Shown here: positions 52,855 to 61,910 of the stretch, in pieces | Layout: every line of letters starts with the position of its first letter | Numbering within the stretch: the first letter of the stretch is position 1 | From: JAHFTY01 sp964584785 | GTDB lineage: Bacteria; Acidobacteriota; Terriglobia; 20CM-2-55-15 | Length of the DNA: 64,000 nucleotides | Direction: 5' to 3' | Assembly: GCA_964584785.1 (NCBI GenBank) | Contig: CAZPBY010000019.1 | Span: 37,149 to 101,148 of the forward strand | Position numbers and translations under genes: made by a program | Notes under the pieces: model-generated | Told to the model about the DNA's origin: nothing | The model's database searches: none | What the model saw: only the letters and a program-made list of their open reading frames with translations

Positions 52855-54123
52855 TTACTCAACCGTGCCGGTGGCTTCGGTCCATCCGTTCTTGAGGTAC
52901 TGATTGACGATCCACTTGATCACACGGCCGTTGTTGTAGACGTAGCTCACGATGTGATTCAGCGTGGAGAAGCAGCTGGTTTCGCAGGTCTTCTTCATCT
53001 CCGAGAGCTGATGCTCATCAAATTTCGGTTTGCCGACCACACCCCAATCGAAGGTTGCTGAATACATCGGGAAGCAGGGAGCGAGTGTGCCGTCCGTGCG
53101 AATTATCATCGTGTTCTGCCCGGCCCGGCATCCCCAGGGTTCGATCTTCCCGCGCATGAACTCTTTCATTTGCAGGAGGCGGTCGCGTTGATTGATGATC
53201 TTGTAGCCCTGTTTCTGCTTCTCGACGAGCCAATCGATGAGATCGTCGACCATGGGATAGTCTTTCGGTGTGAGGAAGGTGCTGTTTTCGTCGAGATGTT
53301 TGAAATGCGGAGAATCGATTAACGGCGACTCGACGATGTGGAAGTCGATGCCGATGTTGTACTCTTTCGCCAGTTCCGTCAGCCTTTTTATATCTTCAAT
53401 GTTCGTCCGGCAGATGCAAACATTGAAGAACACCTGCACGCAGTATTTGCGCTGAACTTTGATGAGGTACTCGAAGTACGGGCGGATCGGGCTGAGGGCT
53501 TTCGCCAGGCCGGGTTTCTCGTCGATACAATCCACGGCGAGATTGACACAGCACAAACCGGCGTCGCCGAGACGGTCGATCACATCGGGTTTCATCAAAC
53601 GTCCGTTAGTCGGCAGATATACGAGGAAGTCCTTCTTCGCGGCGTAAGCAGTGATCTTATGGATGAATTTCGGACGCAGCAGCGGTTCGCCGCCCATCAA
53701 CGCGAGAAAGCGATTGCCGATGGAATGGAGCCAGTCGATCGACATTTTCGCCGTCGGTTCCGTCATTCCTTTAATGCTGTTGTCGTATGACCAGCAATAA
53801 TGGCAGTCCAGATTGCATTTCCACTCGCTGAACAGGTACGCGATCAGCGGTCGCAGCTGACCTGGCATGAATCTTGATTTGAAGTAGGGGGCGCCCAATC
53901 CCTTCCAGCTTCTCCATGCCTTGAATCTGTGAAACTCGCGATCGGTTGGCCACATGAGTTCGGCCCGTTGAGGAAATACAGGCTCCGGCAATCCTCCGGC
54001 AACAACTTCATCCGACTCATACAAGGGCTGATCCCGGTGGATAGTGGGATTTTTCAACAGGTCGTGCAAACTGGCGTCAACTCGAAATGCAGGTACAGCT
54101 GGCTGTTTTTCCGCCGTGCTCAT
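52855..54123 (-). CDS. Radical SAM protein with SPASM-like C-terminus
   Basis: This 422-residue enzyme has the radical SAM cluster CNLDCHYCW (Cys103, Cys107, Cys110), the GGEPLLR motif, and C-terminal cysteines around CRAGQNTMIIRTDGTLAPC and CETSC, as in SPASM-type auxiliary clusters. It should reductively cleave S-adenosylmethionine and act on a peptide or small-molecule substrate. Residues 1-95 form an uncharacterised N-terminal region. No precursor peptide, transporter or partner enzyme is adjacent, and it is separated from the amidase gene by 74 bases. The reaction is unknown. Confidence 0.88.
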   Translation of the reverse strand: MSTAEKQPAVPAFRVDASLHDLLKNPTIHRDQPLYESDEVVAGGLPEPVFPQRAELMWPTDREFHRFKAWRSWKGLGAPYFKSRFMPGQLRPLIAYLFSEWKCNLDCHYCWSYDNSIKGMTEPTAKMSIDWLHSIGNRFLALMGGEPLLRPKFIHKITAYAAKKDFLVYLPTNGRLMKPDVIDRLGDAGLCCVNLAVDCIDEKPGLAKALSPIRPYFEYLIKVQRKYCVQVFFNVCICRTNIEDIKRLTELAKEYNIGIDFHIVESPLIDSPHFKHLDENSTFLTPKDYPMVDDLIDWLVEKQKQGYKIINQRDRLLQMKEFMRGKIEPWGCRAGQNTMIIRTDGTLAPCFPMYSATFDWGVVGKPKFDEHQLSEMKKTCETSCFSTLNHIVSYVYNNGRVIKWIVNQYLKNGWTEATGTVE

Positions 54124-54188
54124 CGAACCTCCTTTGTCAGACTACCCCTCAACAAAAAACTTACGCGATGTGGGGAGAGTAAGCAACC

Positions 54189-54311
54189 CTATATAAAAGT
54201 GAACTTGAACCCAACGCGCCAGCTAGGCCAAATCGAACTCGGGATCTTGAAATCGGCAAAGTAGAGTTCCAACCGAAATCCGAGATCCGACTCGGTGGAC
54301 GCCTGGTTCAA
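54189..54311 (-). pseudogene. Possible fragment of an outer-membrane protein C-terminus
   Basis: A 40-codon frame overlaps the nuoN stop and reads SDLGFRLELYFADFKI, then WRVGFKFTFI and a stop. Alternating residues and the aromatic end look like the last strands of an outer-membrane barrel. There is no proper start (TTG at best) and no upstream part, so it may be a remnant. The stretch also has short similarity to R1 arm blocks on the other strand, and chance cannot be excluded. Confidence 0.3.
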
Positions 54312-55750
54312 AACCCGACAATGACGGCCTGTCGAGCGAGCGTGATAAACGGGTCGGGATAGATGCCGATGACCATCGTGAAAATGATCGCGACCGCGAG
54401 GACCGTCAGCAGGCCGGGAGAGTACGTCAAACCCGTCTTCTCTGTCGCGTCACGCATGAACATCGCAACGACGATCCGCAGATAAAAGTAAATCGAGATT
54501 GCCGCGTTGAGCACCGCTATCACCGCGAGTGTGTTGTGGCCGGTCTCAATCGCTGCCGCGAACAGATAATACTTGGCGATAAAACCGCCCGTGGGTGGAA
54601 TACCGGCGAGCGATAAGAGGAAGATCAGCATCAGAACCGCGGATACCGGATTCTTGAAGAAGAGCCCGCTCATCTCATCGATGTGTTCGCCGATCACGTC
54701 GCGCCGGCGAAGCGCGACGATGACAGCCCACGTACCCAGATTCGTGAACGTGTAGATCAGAAGATAGATCGCCACGGCGGTAAGACCAGTTTGATTCCCG
54801 GCAATCAATCCCAGAAGGATGTATCCCGCATGCGAGATCGAGGAATAAGCGAGCAGCCGTTTCAAGTTGGATTGCGTGATCGCCGCAATGTTGCCCACCG
54901 TCATGGTCATCACGCAGACCGCCGCAAGGATGGGCACCCATTGTGGACGCAGGGGGTAGATCGCAATCATGAACACGCGGAGCATCATGGCAAAGGATGC
55001 TGCCTTCACCGCAACCGACATGAACGCGGTGATGGACGTGGGAGCTCCCTCATACGCATCCGGAGTCCATTGGTGGAAAGGAACGGCGGCAATCTTGAAG
55101 AACATTCCCGCGGCCAGCGTGATCAAGGCCATGACCGAAATCGGATCGCTTAGAGGACGTCGCGATAAATTCTCCGCGATGTCGATGAACTTCGTCGAAC
55201 CCGCAATGCCGTACAACAACGACATTCCATACAACAGAATGGCCGACGAGAACGCACCTAGAAGGAAGTACTTCAAGGAAGCCTCATTGGAACGCTGGTT
55301 GTTTCGCAGGAATCCGACCAGCACGTACGTCGCGATCGCCATCGTTTCAAGTCCGATGTACAACGTCACCAGATCGACCGCGCCGGCCATGAACATCATG
55401 CCCGTTGAGGCAAAGAGAATGAGCGCGTAGTACTCGCCATGATTCTCACGTTCGATATCGAGATACTTCAGCGACAGCGCGATCGAGAGCGCGGCGGCAA
55501 CAAGGAAGATCAGCCGGAAGAAGTTGGAGAATTGGTCGACGGACAAAACACCACCGTACGCCGAGAGTTGGAAGCCGTTCGCTTTGTACAAAAACGCGCC
55601 CGAAAAAGCGATGCCGACCAGAGCGAGAATTCCAAGTTTCTTCTTGTCCCTGATCACGAGATCCGCGATCAGCAGTACCATACCCCAAATGATCAGTTCG
55701 AGTTCCGGCGCGATCGCCCCGAGGTCTTGAATTTTGAAGAACTGTTCCAT
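54308..55750 (-). CDS. nuoN: NADH-quinone oxidoreductase subunit N
   Basis: This 480-residue antiporter-like membrane subunit of complex I has about 14 helices, with the conserved Lys-bearing segment of the NuoL/M/N family and the stretch LLAYSSISHAGYILLGL typical of NuoN. It contributes one of the proton channels. Its ATG overlaps the nuoM stop by one base. It is the last gene of the operon. No C-terminal extension is present. Confidence 0.95.
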   Translation of the reverse strand: MEQFFKIQDLGAIAPELELIIWGMVLLIADLVIRDKKKLGILALVGIAFSGAFLYKANGFQLSAYGGVLSVDQFSNFFRLIFLVAAALSIALSLKYLDIERENHGEYYALILFASTGMMFMAGAVDLVTLYIGLETMAIATYVLVGFLRNNQRSNEASLKYFLLGAFSSAILLYGMSLLYGIAGSTKFIDIAENLSRRPLSDPISVMALITLAAGMFFKIAAVPFHQWTPDAYEGAPTSITAFMSVAVKAASFAMMLRVFMIAIYPLRPQWVPILAAVCVMTMTVGNIAAITQSNLKRLLAYSSISHAGYILLGLIAGNQTGLTAVAIYLLIYTFTNLGTWAVIVALRRRDVIGEHIDEMSGLFFKNPVSAVLMLIFLLSLAGIPPTGGFIAKYYLFAAAIETGHNTLAVIAVLNAAISIYFYLRIVVAMFMRDATEKTGLTYSPGLLTVLAVAIIFTMVIGIYPDPFITLARQAVIVGF

Positions 55751-57333
55751 TACCGCCGTTCTCCCGCCTGCGCTTCCATTCGAGGCGCGCCGTGCAGGTA
55801 GCTCGGATCGAGCTTCTCAACAAGTTTGTTTACAGGTTTGTCGAGCGCATGGAAAAACGGCGCCGGATACAGTCCAATCCAGAAGGCCACGACGATGAGC
55901 GGGACCAGGGTCGCGTATTCGCGAAAATTCATGTCCTGAAGCTTCTCGTTGGCGGGGTTATCCAGCTTTCCGAACATTGTCCGCTGATAAAGCCACAGCA
56001 TGTAGGCCGCGCCAAGCACGATTCCGGATCCGCCGGCCACCGCCCACCAGAGGTTGTGCTGGAACGCGCCCTGCATGATCGCGAACTCACCGATAAACCC
56101 GTTCAGCAACGGCAACCCGATCGACGACATCGTCATGATCAGGAACACGGTCGCGAATCCCGGCATGATGTTCGACAGTCCGCCGAACTGCGCAATCTCA
56201 CGCGTATGCCGCCTTTCGTAAATGATGCCGACGATCAAAAACAGCGCGCCCGTCGAGATTCCATGGTTGATCTGTTGAATGATGCTTCCGTTGATGCCGT
56301 TCGGATTGAGCGCGAACATGCCCAGCATCACAAATCCCATATGACTGACCGACGAGTACGCGACGAGCTTCTTCATATCCGGCTGCATCATGGCAACCAG
56401 CGCCCCGTAAACAATCGCGATGATCGAAAGCGCCGCCATCAGCCAGACATAGTGCTTCGAACCTTCCGGCAAAATCGGAAGGCTGAATCGCAGGAAGCCG
56501 TACGTCCCCATCTTCAGCAGGACGCCCGCCAGAATCACTGAACCGGCAGTCGGTGCCTCGACGTGAGCGTCCGGCAGCCACGTGTGGAAGGGAAACATCG
56601 GGACCTTAATCGCAAATCCAACGAAGAAGGCCAGAAAGATCCATTTCTGGAAGTCGAGCGCAAGAAACGATGAGATGGCGTGGAATGCCAGCACGTTGAA
56701 CGTGGGCGCCGTCCCGAACTGCTGCGCAATTTCCGGATGGGCGGCGGCGATCGACGGATACATGAAGTAGAGCGCCAGGATTCCCAACAGCAGCAGAACC
56801 GATCCGACCAATGTGTAGAGGAAAAACTTGATCGCGGCGTACAGCTTGCGCGGGCCGCCCCACACGCCGATCAGGAAGTACATCGGCACGAGCATCACTT
56901 CCCAGAAGACATAGAACATGAAGAAGTCGAGCGAGACGAACACACCCAGCATCCCGGCCTGCAGCATGAGAAGGAACGCGTAGTATTCCTTCAAGCGGAC
57001 TTCGATCGCGCTCCACGACGACAGGATCGAAAGCGCGCCGAGCAGCGTGGTCAGCATGATGAGCAGTAGTGATATTCCATCGATGCCCACGTGATAATTC
57101 GCGCCCAGCGTCTTGATCCATGGGATGTCCTGAGCGAACTGGAACTGGTCGGATTTGTCAAAATCGAACCAGAACCACAGAAGAAGCGAAATCGCGAAAC
57201 CAGCGAAGCCGATAAAGTTCGCCCAGTACCGGATCAGGTTTTTGTTCTCCTTCGGGAAGAAAAGGAGAATGATCATCCCGGCCAGCGGGAAAAAGGCAAC
57301 GATGGTCAGGATATTTGCTCTAAAGAAGTCCAT
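55750..57333 (-). CDS. nuoM: NADH-quinone oxidoreductase subunit M
   Basis: This 527-residue proton-channel subunit of complex I shows the family signatures YFLIGVWGGPRKLYAAIKF, FPFHTWLPDAHVEAPTAGSV and LVAYSSVSHMGFVMLG, with about 14 helices. A short hydrophilic tail (residues 505-527, Arg/Glu/Gly rich) is typical in size. It starts directly after the nuoL stop and overlaps nuoN by one base, so the three antiporter-type subunits are coupled. Confidence 0.96.
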   Translation of the reverse strand: MDFFRANILTIVAFFPLAGMIILLFFPKENKNLIRYWANFIGFAGFAISLLLWFWFDFDKSDQFQFAQDIPWIKTLGANYHVGIDGISLLLIMLTTLLGALSILSSWSAIEVRLKEYYAFLLMLQAGMLGVFVSLDFFMFYVFWEVMLVPMYFLIGVWGGPRKLYAAIKFFLYTLVGSVLLLLGILALYFMYPSIAAAHPEIAQQFGTAPTFNVLAFHAISSFLALDFQKWIFLAFFVGFAIKVPMFPFHTWLPDAHVEAPTAGSVILAGVLLKMGTYGFLRFSLPILPEGSKHYVWLMAALSIIAIVYGALVAMMQPDMKKLVAYSSVSHMGFVMLGMFALNPNGINGSIIQQINHGISTGALFLIVGIIYERRHTREIAQFGGLSNIMPGFATVFLIMTMSSIGLPLLNGFIGEFAIMQGAFQHNLWWAVAGGSGIVLGAAYMLWLYQRTMFGKLDNPANEKLQDMNFREYATLVPLIVVAFWIGLYPAPFFHALDKPVNKLVEKLDPSYLHGAPRMEAQAGERR

Positions 57334-59415
57334 CTACGGGGTCCCCCATAAAACGTAGCCAACGAAAATCAGAACGCCAAGGATCATCACCAGCGCGTAG
57401 TTTTGTGTGTATCCGGTTTCGATGAGACGCACCGGCCAGCTCGACGTCTTGACGAATCCGCCGATGAAGCGTACAAGACCGTCGACGATCCAGCGATCCC
57501 ACCAACCGGAGCCGACGGCGCTCTTCACCGTGCCCCAACCCGTTCCATTCACCACACCATCCACTACGTTCGAATCGAATCTCCAGAGCGCCCGGCCCGT
57601 ATCCTTCGCGCGATTCACGAACAGCGCATCGTAAAGTTCATCGACGTAGTATTTGTTCAGCAACGTCGTGTACAGACCCTTGACCTGCGTCGATACCCGC
57701 TCGGCCCTGTCGCTCTTTTTGTAGTAAGTGGTGTACGCGATCATGAACCCTATGAAAGCCACGGCCACCGAAACCGCAGCCATTCCGATTTCGACGCTCT
57801 CGCTCAAATGCGAAACTTCAGCGGCGGCGGGCAAAACCGGCTCAAACACCGGTTCGAGCCAGTGCTCAAAAATGTTGGGGCCGAGCCACTTCGGCAAACC
57901 GATATAACCTGCCAACACAGAACCGGCCGCCAGGATCATCAACGGAACCGTCATCCGCTTAGGCGATTCATGGATCTCGTGAGCGCCATGGCCGTGAGCG
58001 TCGTGAGCATCGTGCGCATGGCCTCCGCGGTATTCACCGAAGAACGTCATGAACAGCAGGCGGAACATGTAGAAAGCCGTGATGCCGGCAACAAGCGCAC
58101 CGATTCCCCAAAGCAGAACGTGTCCGTGCGGACTCGAGAAGGCCTGCCACAGGATTTCGTCCTTTGAAAAGAAACCCGCAAGGCCCGGTGTTCCGGCGAT
58201 CGCCAGGGTGCCGATGAACATCGTCCAGAAGGTGATCGGGATCTTGTCCTTCAACCCGCCCATGTTCCGCATGTCCTGCTCGTGATGAAGGGCGTGAATG
58301 ACGCTTCCGGAACCGAGGAACAACAGCGCCTTGAAGAATGCGTGCGTCAGCAGGTGGAAGACGCCGGCCGCGTAGGCGCCGACGCCGAGCGCGAGGAACA
58401 TGTATCCGAGCTGGCTGACGGTGGAATAGGCGAGGACGCGTTTGATGTCGTTTTGAACGACGCCGATCGTCGCCGCCATCAGCGCCGTCAAAGCGCCGAT
58501 CACAGCCACAACCGCCATGGCCTGCGGGGCGAGTTGGAAAATGAAGTTGCTGCGCGACACCATGTACACGCCCGCCGTGACCATCGTCGCGGCGTGGATC
58601 AGCGCCGAAACGGGCGTCGGACCTTCCATCGCGTCCGGAAGCCAGACGTAGAGCGGAATCTGAGCGGACTTCCCCGTTGCGCCGACGAACAACGCCAGCG
58701 CCATCATGACGAACCACGTGTCGCCGGCATGGAAGTTCCCTGCTGCCGCACCCTGGCGGATGCGCTCGGCTACCTCGGTGAATTTAAGCGAACCGGCGGT
58801 CATGAAGACCATGAAGATGCCGATCGAGAATCCCCAGTCGCCGACGCGGTTAACAATGAACGCTTTCTTCGCAGCGTCGCCGGCGCTTCGCTTCAGGAAG
58901 TAGTAGCCGATCAACAGGTACGAGCACAGACCCACGCCTTCCCATCCGACAAACATCATCACGTAGTTGTTGCCGAGGACGAGTGTGAGCATCGAGAACA
59001 TGAACAGGTTCAAGTAGGCAAAGAAGCGATAGAACCCGTCCTCCTCGTACATGTAGCCGCTGGAATAAAGGTGGATGAGAAAGCCGATGCCCGTGACGAC
59101 CAGAACCATGACGGACGAAAGTGGATCGAGCAGGAATCCCCAGTCGACGGCAAATCGTTCGACTTCGCCCGACTTCGTGTGAGCTGTCCCCGCGTCGATC
59201 CAGTGGTAAAGCACCACTTCATGCGAACGCTGTTCGACCGGAACCTGCGTCAACTGGTAGACCGCGCCTGCCGCCACAATGAACGACAGCAGGACCGAGC
59301 CCGCCGCAATCACCGCCACTGCCGGTTTCGGCAGTCGCTTGCCGAAGAGTCCGTTGATGACGAAGCCCGCAGCCGGAAAGAGCGGAATCGCCCAGATCAG
59401 ATCAAGAAAATTCAT
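57334..59415 (-). CDS. nuoL: NADH-quinone oxidoreductase subunit L
   Basis: This 693-residue subunit has about 16 helices and the NuoL pattern: FFAYLNLFMFSMLTLVLGNN, VGWEGVGLCSYLLIGYY, LPDAMEGPTPVSALIHAATMV and LAYSTVSQLGYMF. Near residues 465-490 a His-rich loop (HAHDAHDAHGHGAHEIHES) hangs between helices, an added feature compared with E. coli. The C-terminal part carries the long lateral helix region. The stop abuts the nuoM start. Confidence 0.96.
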   Translation of the reverse strand: MNFLDLIWAIPLFPAAGFVINGLFGKRLPKPAVAVIAAGSVLLSFIVAAGAVYQLTQVPVEQRSHEVVLYHWIDAGTAHTKSGEVERFAVDWGFLLDPLSSVMVLVVTGIGFLIHLYSSGYMYEEDGFYRFFAYLNLFMFSMLTLVLGNNYVMMFVGWEGVGLCSYLLIGYYFLKRSAGDAAKKAFIVNRVGDWGFSIGIFMVFMTAGSLKFTEVAERIRQGAAAGNFHAGDTWFVMMALALFVGATGKSAQIPLYVWLPDAMEGPTPVSALIHAATMVTAGVYMVSRSNFIFQLAPQAMAVVAVIGALTALMAATIGVVQNDIKRVLAYSTVSQLGYMFLALGVGAYAAGVFHLLTHAFFKALLFLGSGSVIHALHHEQDMRNMGGLKDKIPITFWTMFIGTLAIAGTPGLAGFFSKDEILWQAFSSPHGHVLLWGIGALVAGITAFYMFRLLFMTFFGEYRGGHAHDAHDAHGHGAHEIHESPKRMTVPLMILAAGSVLAGYIGLPKWLGPNIFEHWLEPVFEPVLPAAAEVSHLSESVEIGMAAVSVAVAFIGFMIAYTTYYKKSDRAERVSTQVKGLYTTLLNKYYVDELYDALFVNRAKDTGRALWRFDSNVVDGVVNGTGWGTVKSAVGSGWWDRWIVDGLVRFIGGFVKTSSWPVRLIETGYTQNYALVMILGVLIFVGYVLWGTP

Positions 59416-59441
59416 AGTTCTTTAATGGCGCAAAAGGGGAT

Positions 59442-59744
59442 TCACCACTTCATCAAGTCGATTTCGTTGATGTTCATGGTTTCCTTGTTCTTGAACATCG
59501 CGATGACGATCCCGAGGCCCACAGCGGCCTCCGCCGCTGCAACCGTAATCACGAAAATCGCAAACACCTGTCCTGTGACCTGCTGCAAACGACTCGAGAA
59601 CGCGATCAGATTGATGTTCACGGCGTTCATCATCAACTCGATCGACATCAGAATGATCATGATGTTCCGGCGCGTCAGTACGCCGATCACGCCGATCGTG
59701 AAGAGCGCGGCCGCCAGTATCAAATAATGATGCGTCGGTACCAT
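59442..59744 (-). CDS. nuoK: NADH-quinone oxidoreductase subunit K
   Basis: This 100-residue subunit has three helices and the conserved residues of NuoK: GVIGVLTRRNIMIILMSIELMMNAVNIN and AAAEAAVGLGIVIAMFK, with two buried Glu on the proton path. Length is exactly typical. It lies 6 bases after nuoJ and 26 bases before nuoL. Confidence 0.97.
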   Translation of the reverse strand: MVPTHHYLILAAALFTIGVIGVLTRRNIMIILMSIELMMNAVNINLIAFSSRLQQVTGQVFAIFVITVAAAEAAVGLGIVIAMFKNKETMNINEIDLMKW

Positions 59745-59750
59745 GTCTTC

Positions 59751-60275
59751 TCACTCCTCCGCGGGAGTCTTCTTCTTCGCAAGCACGACGGCGCCGACGA
59801 TCGCCACGAGCAGCAGAATCGAAGCGATTTCAAACGGCAGCAGGTACGTCGTGTATAAAGCCGTTCCCACCAGCTCCGAATTGCCCGCGACGGGGATCGC
59901 CGGCGCCGAAGCAATCGCCGGCAGAAGGAAAGAGTTCTGTCCTTTGTAGATCACGTAGGCGAACTCCACGATCAGAATCGCGGACGTCACAATGGCGACC
60001 GTCCACTGCCTGTTGAACTGGCGTTCCGCTTCCGCACGCCTCAAAGCAATGAGCATGATGACGAACACAAACAAGACCAGGATGCCGCCGACATACACGA
60101 TGACCTGGACGCCGGCGAGAAACTCGGCGTGCAATGTGAGAAAGATTCCCGCGACAGAAAGCAGCGTGACTGCGAGGAACATCGCGCTGTGCACGACGTT
60201 GCGCTGAGAGATGACAAGAATCGCCGAGATCACCGCGAGCGTGCCGAAGAGGTAGAACAGAATAGTCTCGAGCAT
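59751..60275 (-). CDS. nuoJ: NADH-quinone oxidoreductase subunit J
   Basis: This 174-residue subunit has five helices and the NuoJ stretch AMFLAVTLLSVAGIFLTLHAEFLAGVQVIVYVGGILVLFVFVIML containing the pi-bulge helix region. The C-terminal part has the usual weakly conserved two helices and a Lys/Glu tail. It lies 4 bases after nuoI. Confidence 0.95.
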   Translation of the reverse strand: MLETILFYLFGTLAVISAILVISQRNVVHSAMFLAVTLLSVAGIFLTLHAEFLAGVQVIVYVGGILVLFVFVIMLIALRRAEAERQFNRQWTVAIVTSAILIVEFAYVIYKGQNSFLLPAIASAPAIPVAGNSELVGTALYTTYLLPFEIASILLLVAIVGAVVLAKKKTPAEE

Positions 60276-60279
60276 GGCG

Positions 60280-60750
60280 TTACCTGGTGTAAACCACGGG
60301 TTGAACGCCTTCCTCGAGCTGCTGGCGATCCAGCTTCATTTCGCGCCTACCGTAAAGGCTCAGTTCGAATTCCTGCGTCAGTTCCAGACACGGCGTCGGA
60401 CAGGCGTCCTCGCAAAGCCCGCAGAACATGCACCGCGACACATCAAAGATGTACGTCGTCAGGACTTTCTTGCCGGCCGCCGAACGGTCCCAACCGACTT
60501 CGATGCAATGCTCCGGACACGCCAGGGCGCACAGGTTGCAGGCGATGCACAAGGTCTCACCCGTATCCGGATCGCAGTTCAGCCTCGGCGCGCCGCGGAA
60601 ACGTTCCGAGACTTTCGGCCGCACCTTCGGATATTGTTCCGTGATGTTCTCTGAAGGTTTCTGGTAGGAAAACGTCAGCAACAACCCCTTGATGAGATCC
60701 ACCATGAAGATCTTCTTCAGGAGCGTGAGTTCCGGACGTTTGACTTTCAT
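60280..60750 (-). CDS. nuoI: NADH-quinone oxidoreductase subunit I
   Basis: This 156-residue subunit carries two [4Fe-4S] clusters, ligated by CIACNLCALACP and CMFCGLCEDACP, and passes electrons toward NuoB. The amphipathic N-terminal helix (LLKKIFMVDLIKGLLLTFSY) rests on the membrane arm. ATG 60750 gives the normal start; a longer frame upstream overlaps nuoH and is unlikely. It follows nuoH by 17 bases. Confidence 0.95.
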   Translation of the reverse strand: MKVKRPELTLLKKIFMVDLIKGLLLTFSYQKPSENITEQYPKVRPKVSERFRGAPRLNCDPDTGETLCIACNLCALACPEHCIEVGWDRSAAGKKVLTTYIFDVSRCMFCGLCEDACPTPCLELTQEFELSLYGRREMKLDRQQLEEGVQPVVYTR

Positions 60751-60767
60751 TGCACGTAACCTCTCAT

Positions 60768-61868
60768 TTATCGACGGATGAGCAGCACAAGGCCCGCCGT
60801 GACAATCACGTTCGCGATCGCGATCGGCATCAGGTACTGCCAACCTACTTTCATTAGTTGATCATATCGGTATCGCGGCCAGCTTGCGCGGAACCACAGA
60901 TAGAAGTAAAGGAAGACCAGAACCTTCAATGCGAACCAGATCACTCCCGGCACGTAGTCGAGAAAACCGAGCGCCGCGATGTTCGGAAAAGGTCTCAGCC
61001 ATCCTCCCCAAAACAGCGTAACGGCCATCGACGAAACCACGATCATGGCCGCGTATTCCGCAAGGAAGAACAAAGAGAATCGGAATCCGCTGTACTCCGT
61101 GTGGAAACCCGCAACGAGCTCCGACTCGGCTTCCGGCAGGTCGAACGGCGCGCGGTTCGTCTCGGCGACCCCGCATATGAAGAAAAGGATGAATCCGACC
61201 GGCTGAACGAATACGTACCACCAGCCCAAACTTTTCTGCGCCTCGACGATCTGCACGAGACTCAATGTGCCTGCGACCATCAGCACGCCCATGATCGAAA
61301 AACCGAGCGCCACTTCATAACTGACCATCTGTGCCGCGGAGCGTAGCGCGCCGAGCAACGGATATTTGCTGTTCGACGCCCATCCGCCAAGGATGATCCC
61401 GAGAATGCCGATCGACGAAACCGACAAAACATAAAGGACGCCGATGTTCAGATCGGTGATGTATGCGCCCGTCGTTATCTCTGGCAACCTATTAATGATG
61501 GGAATCGAGCGAATCACCGGAACAGTTGAAAGACTCGGAATGTGAATCGCTTTGCTGGGACCAAACGGAATAACGGAGAACACGATAAAAGCCGGTATCA
61601 GCGTAATGACTGGAGCCAGCGTAAATACCCAGCGATCCGCCGCACGAGGAACGATGTCTTCTTTCAGCATCAGCTTCACGCCGTCCGCGATGGGCTGTAG
61701 CAAGCCGTACGGACCGACACGCATCGGGCCGAGTCGGACCTGCATGAAAGCGATGACCTTGCGTTCGAGCAACGTGAGGTAGGCGATCACCCCCGAAAGG
61801 GCGAGAAAGACAATGATGATCTTCAGCAACGGGACAACGATGTAAGTGTAAAGAAGCTCCAAACTCAT
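60768..61868 (-). CDS. nuoH: NADH-quinone oxidoreductase subunit H
   Basis: This 366-residue subunit has about eight helices and forms the quinone-access chamber. Recognisable stretches are TLLERKVIAFMQVRLGPMRVGPYGLLQPIADGVKL, EVALGFSIMGVLM and AETNRAPFDLPEAESELVAGFHTEYSG. It follows nuoD by 42 bases, with no room for the nuoE, nuoF and nuoG genes that usually stand here. Confidence 0.96.
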   Translation of the reverse strand: MSLELLYTYIVVPLLKIIIVFLALSGVIAYLTLLERKVIAFMQVRLGPMRVGPYGLLQPIADGVKLMLKEDIVPRAADRWVFTLAPVITLIPAFIVFSVIPFGPSKAIHIPSLSTVPVIRSIPIINRLPEITTGAYITDLNIGVLYVLSVSSIGILGIILGGWASNSKYPLLGALRSAAQMVSYEVALGFSIMGVLMVAGTLSLVQIVEAQKSLGWWYVFVQPVGFILFFICGVAETNRAPFDLPEAESELVAGFHTEYSGFRFSLFFLAEYAAMIVVSSMAVTLFWGGWLRPFPNIAALGFLDYVPGVIWFALKVLVFLYFYLWFRASWPRYRYDQLMKVGWQYLMPIAIANVIVTAGLVLLIRR

Positions 61869-61910
61869 TATTTATTCGTTTCGCCCTCTCGGGCTCCACA
61901 TTCGCTCCGC

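Noticed and set aside
54189..54311. Fourth R1 copy near 54250-54300
   Set aside because: Only two short blocks resemble R1 arms, without the paired arm or ends; kept only as a note to the possible barrel fragment.
58282..59727. 481-codon rightward frame opposite nuoL
   Set aside because: It is the antisense shadow of nuoL/nuoK, with no ribosome-binding site or domain pattern; the leftward frames encode clear complex I subunits.
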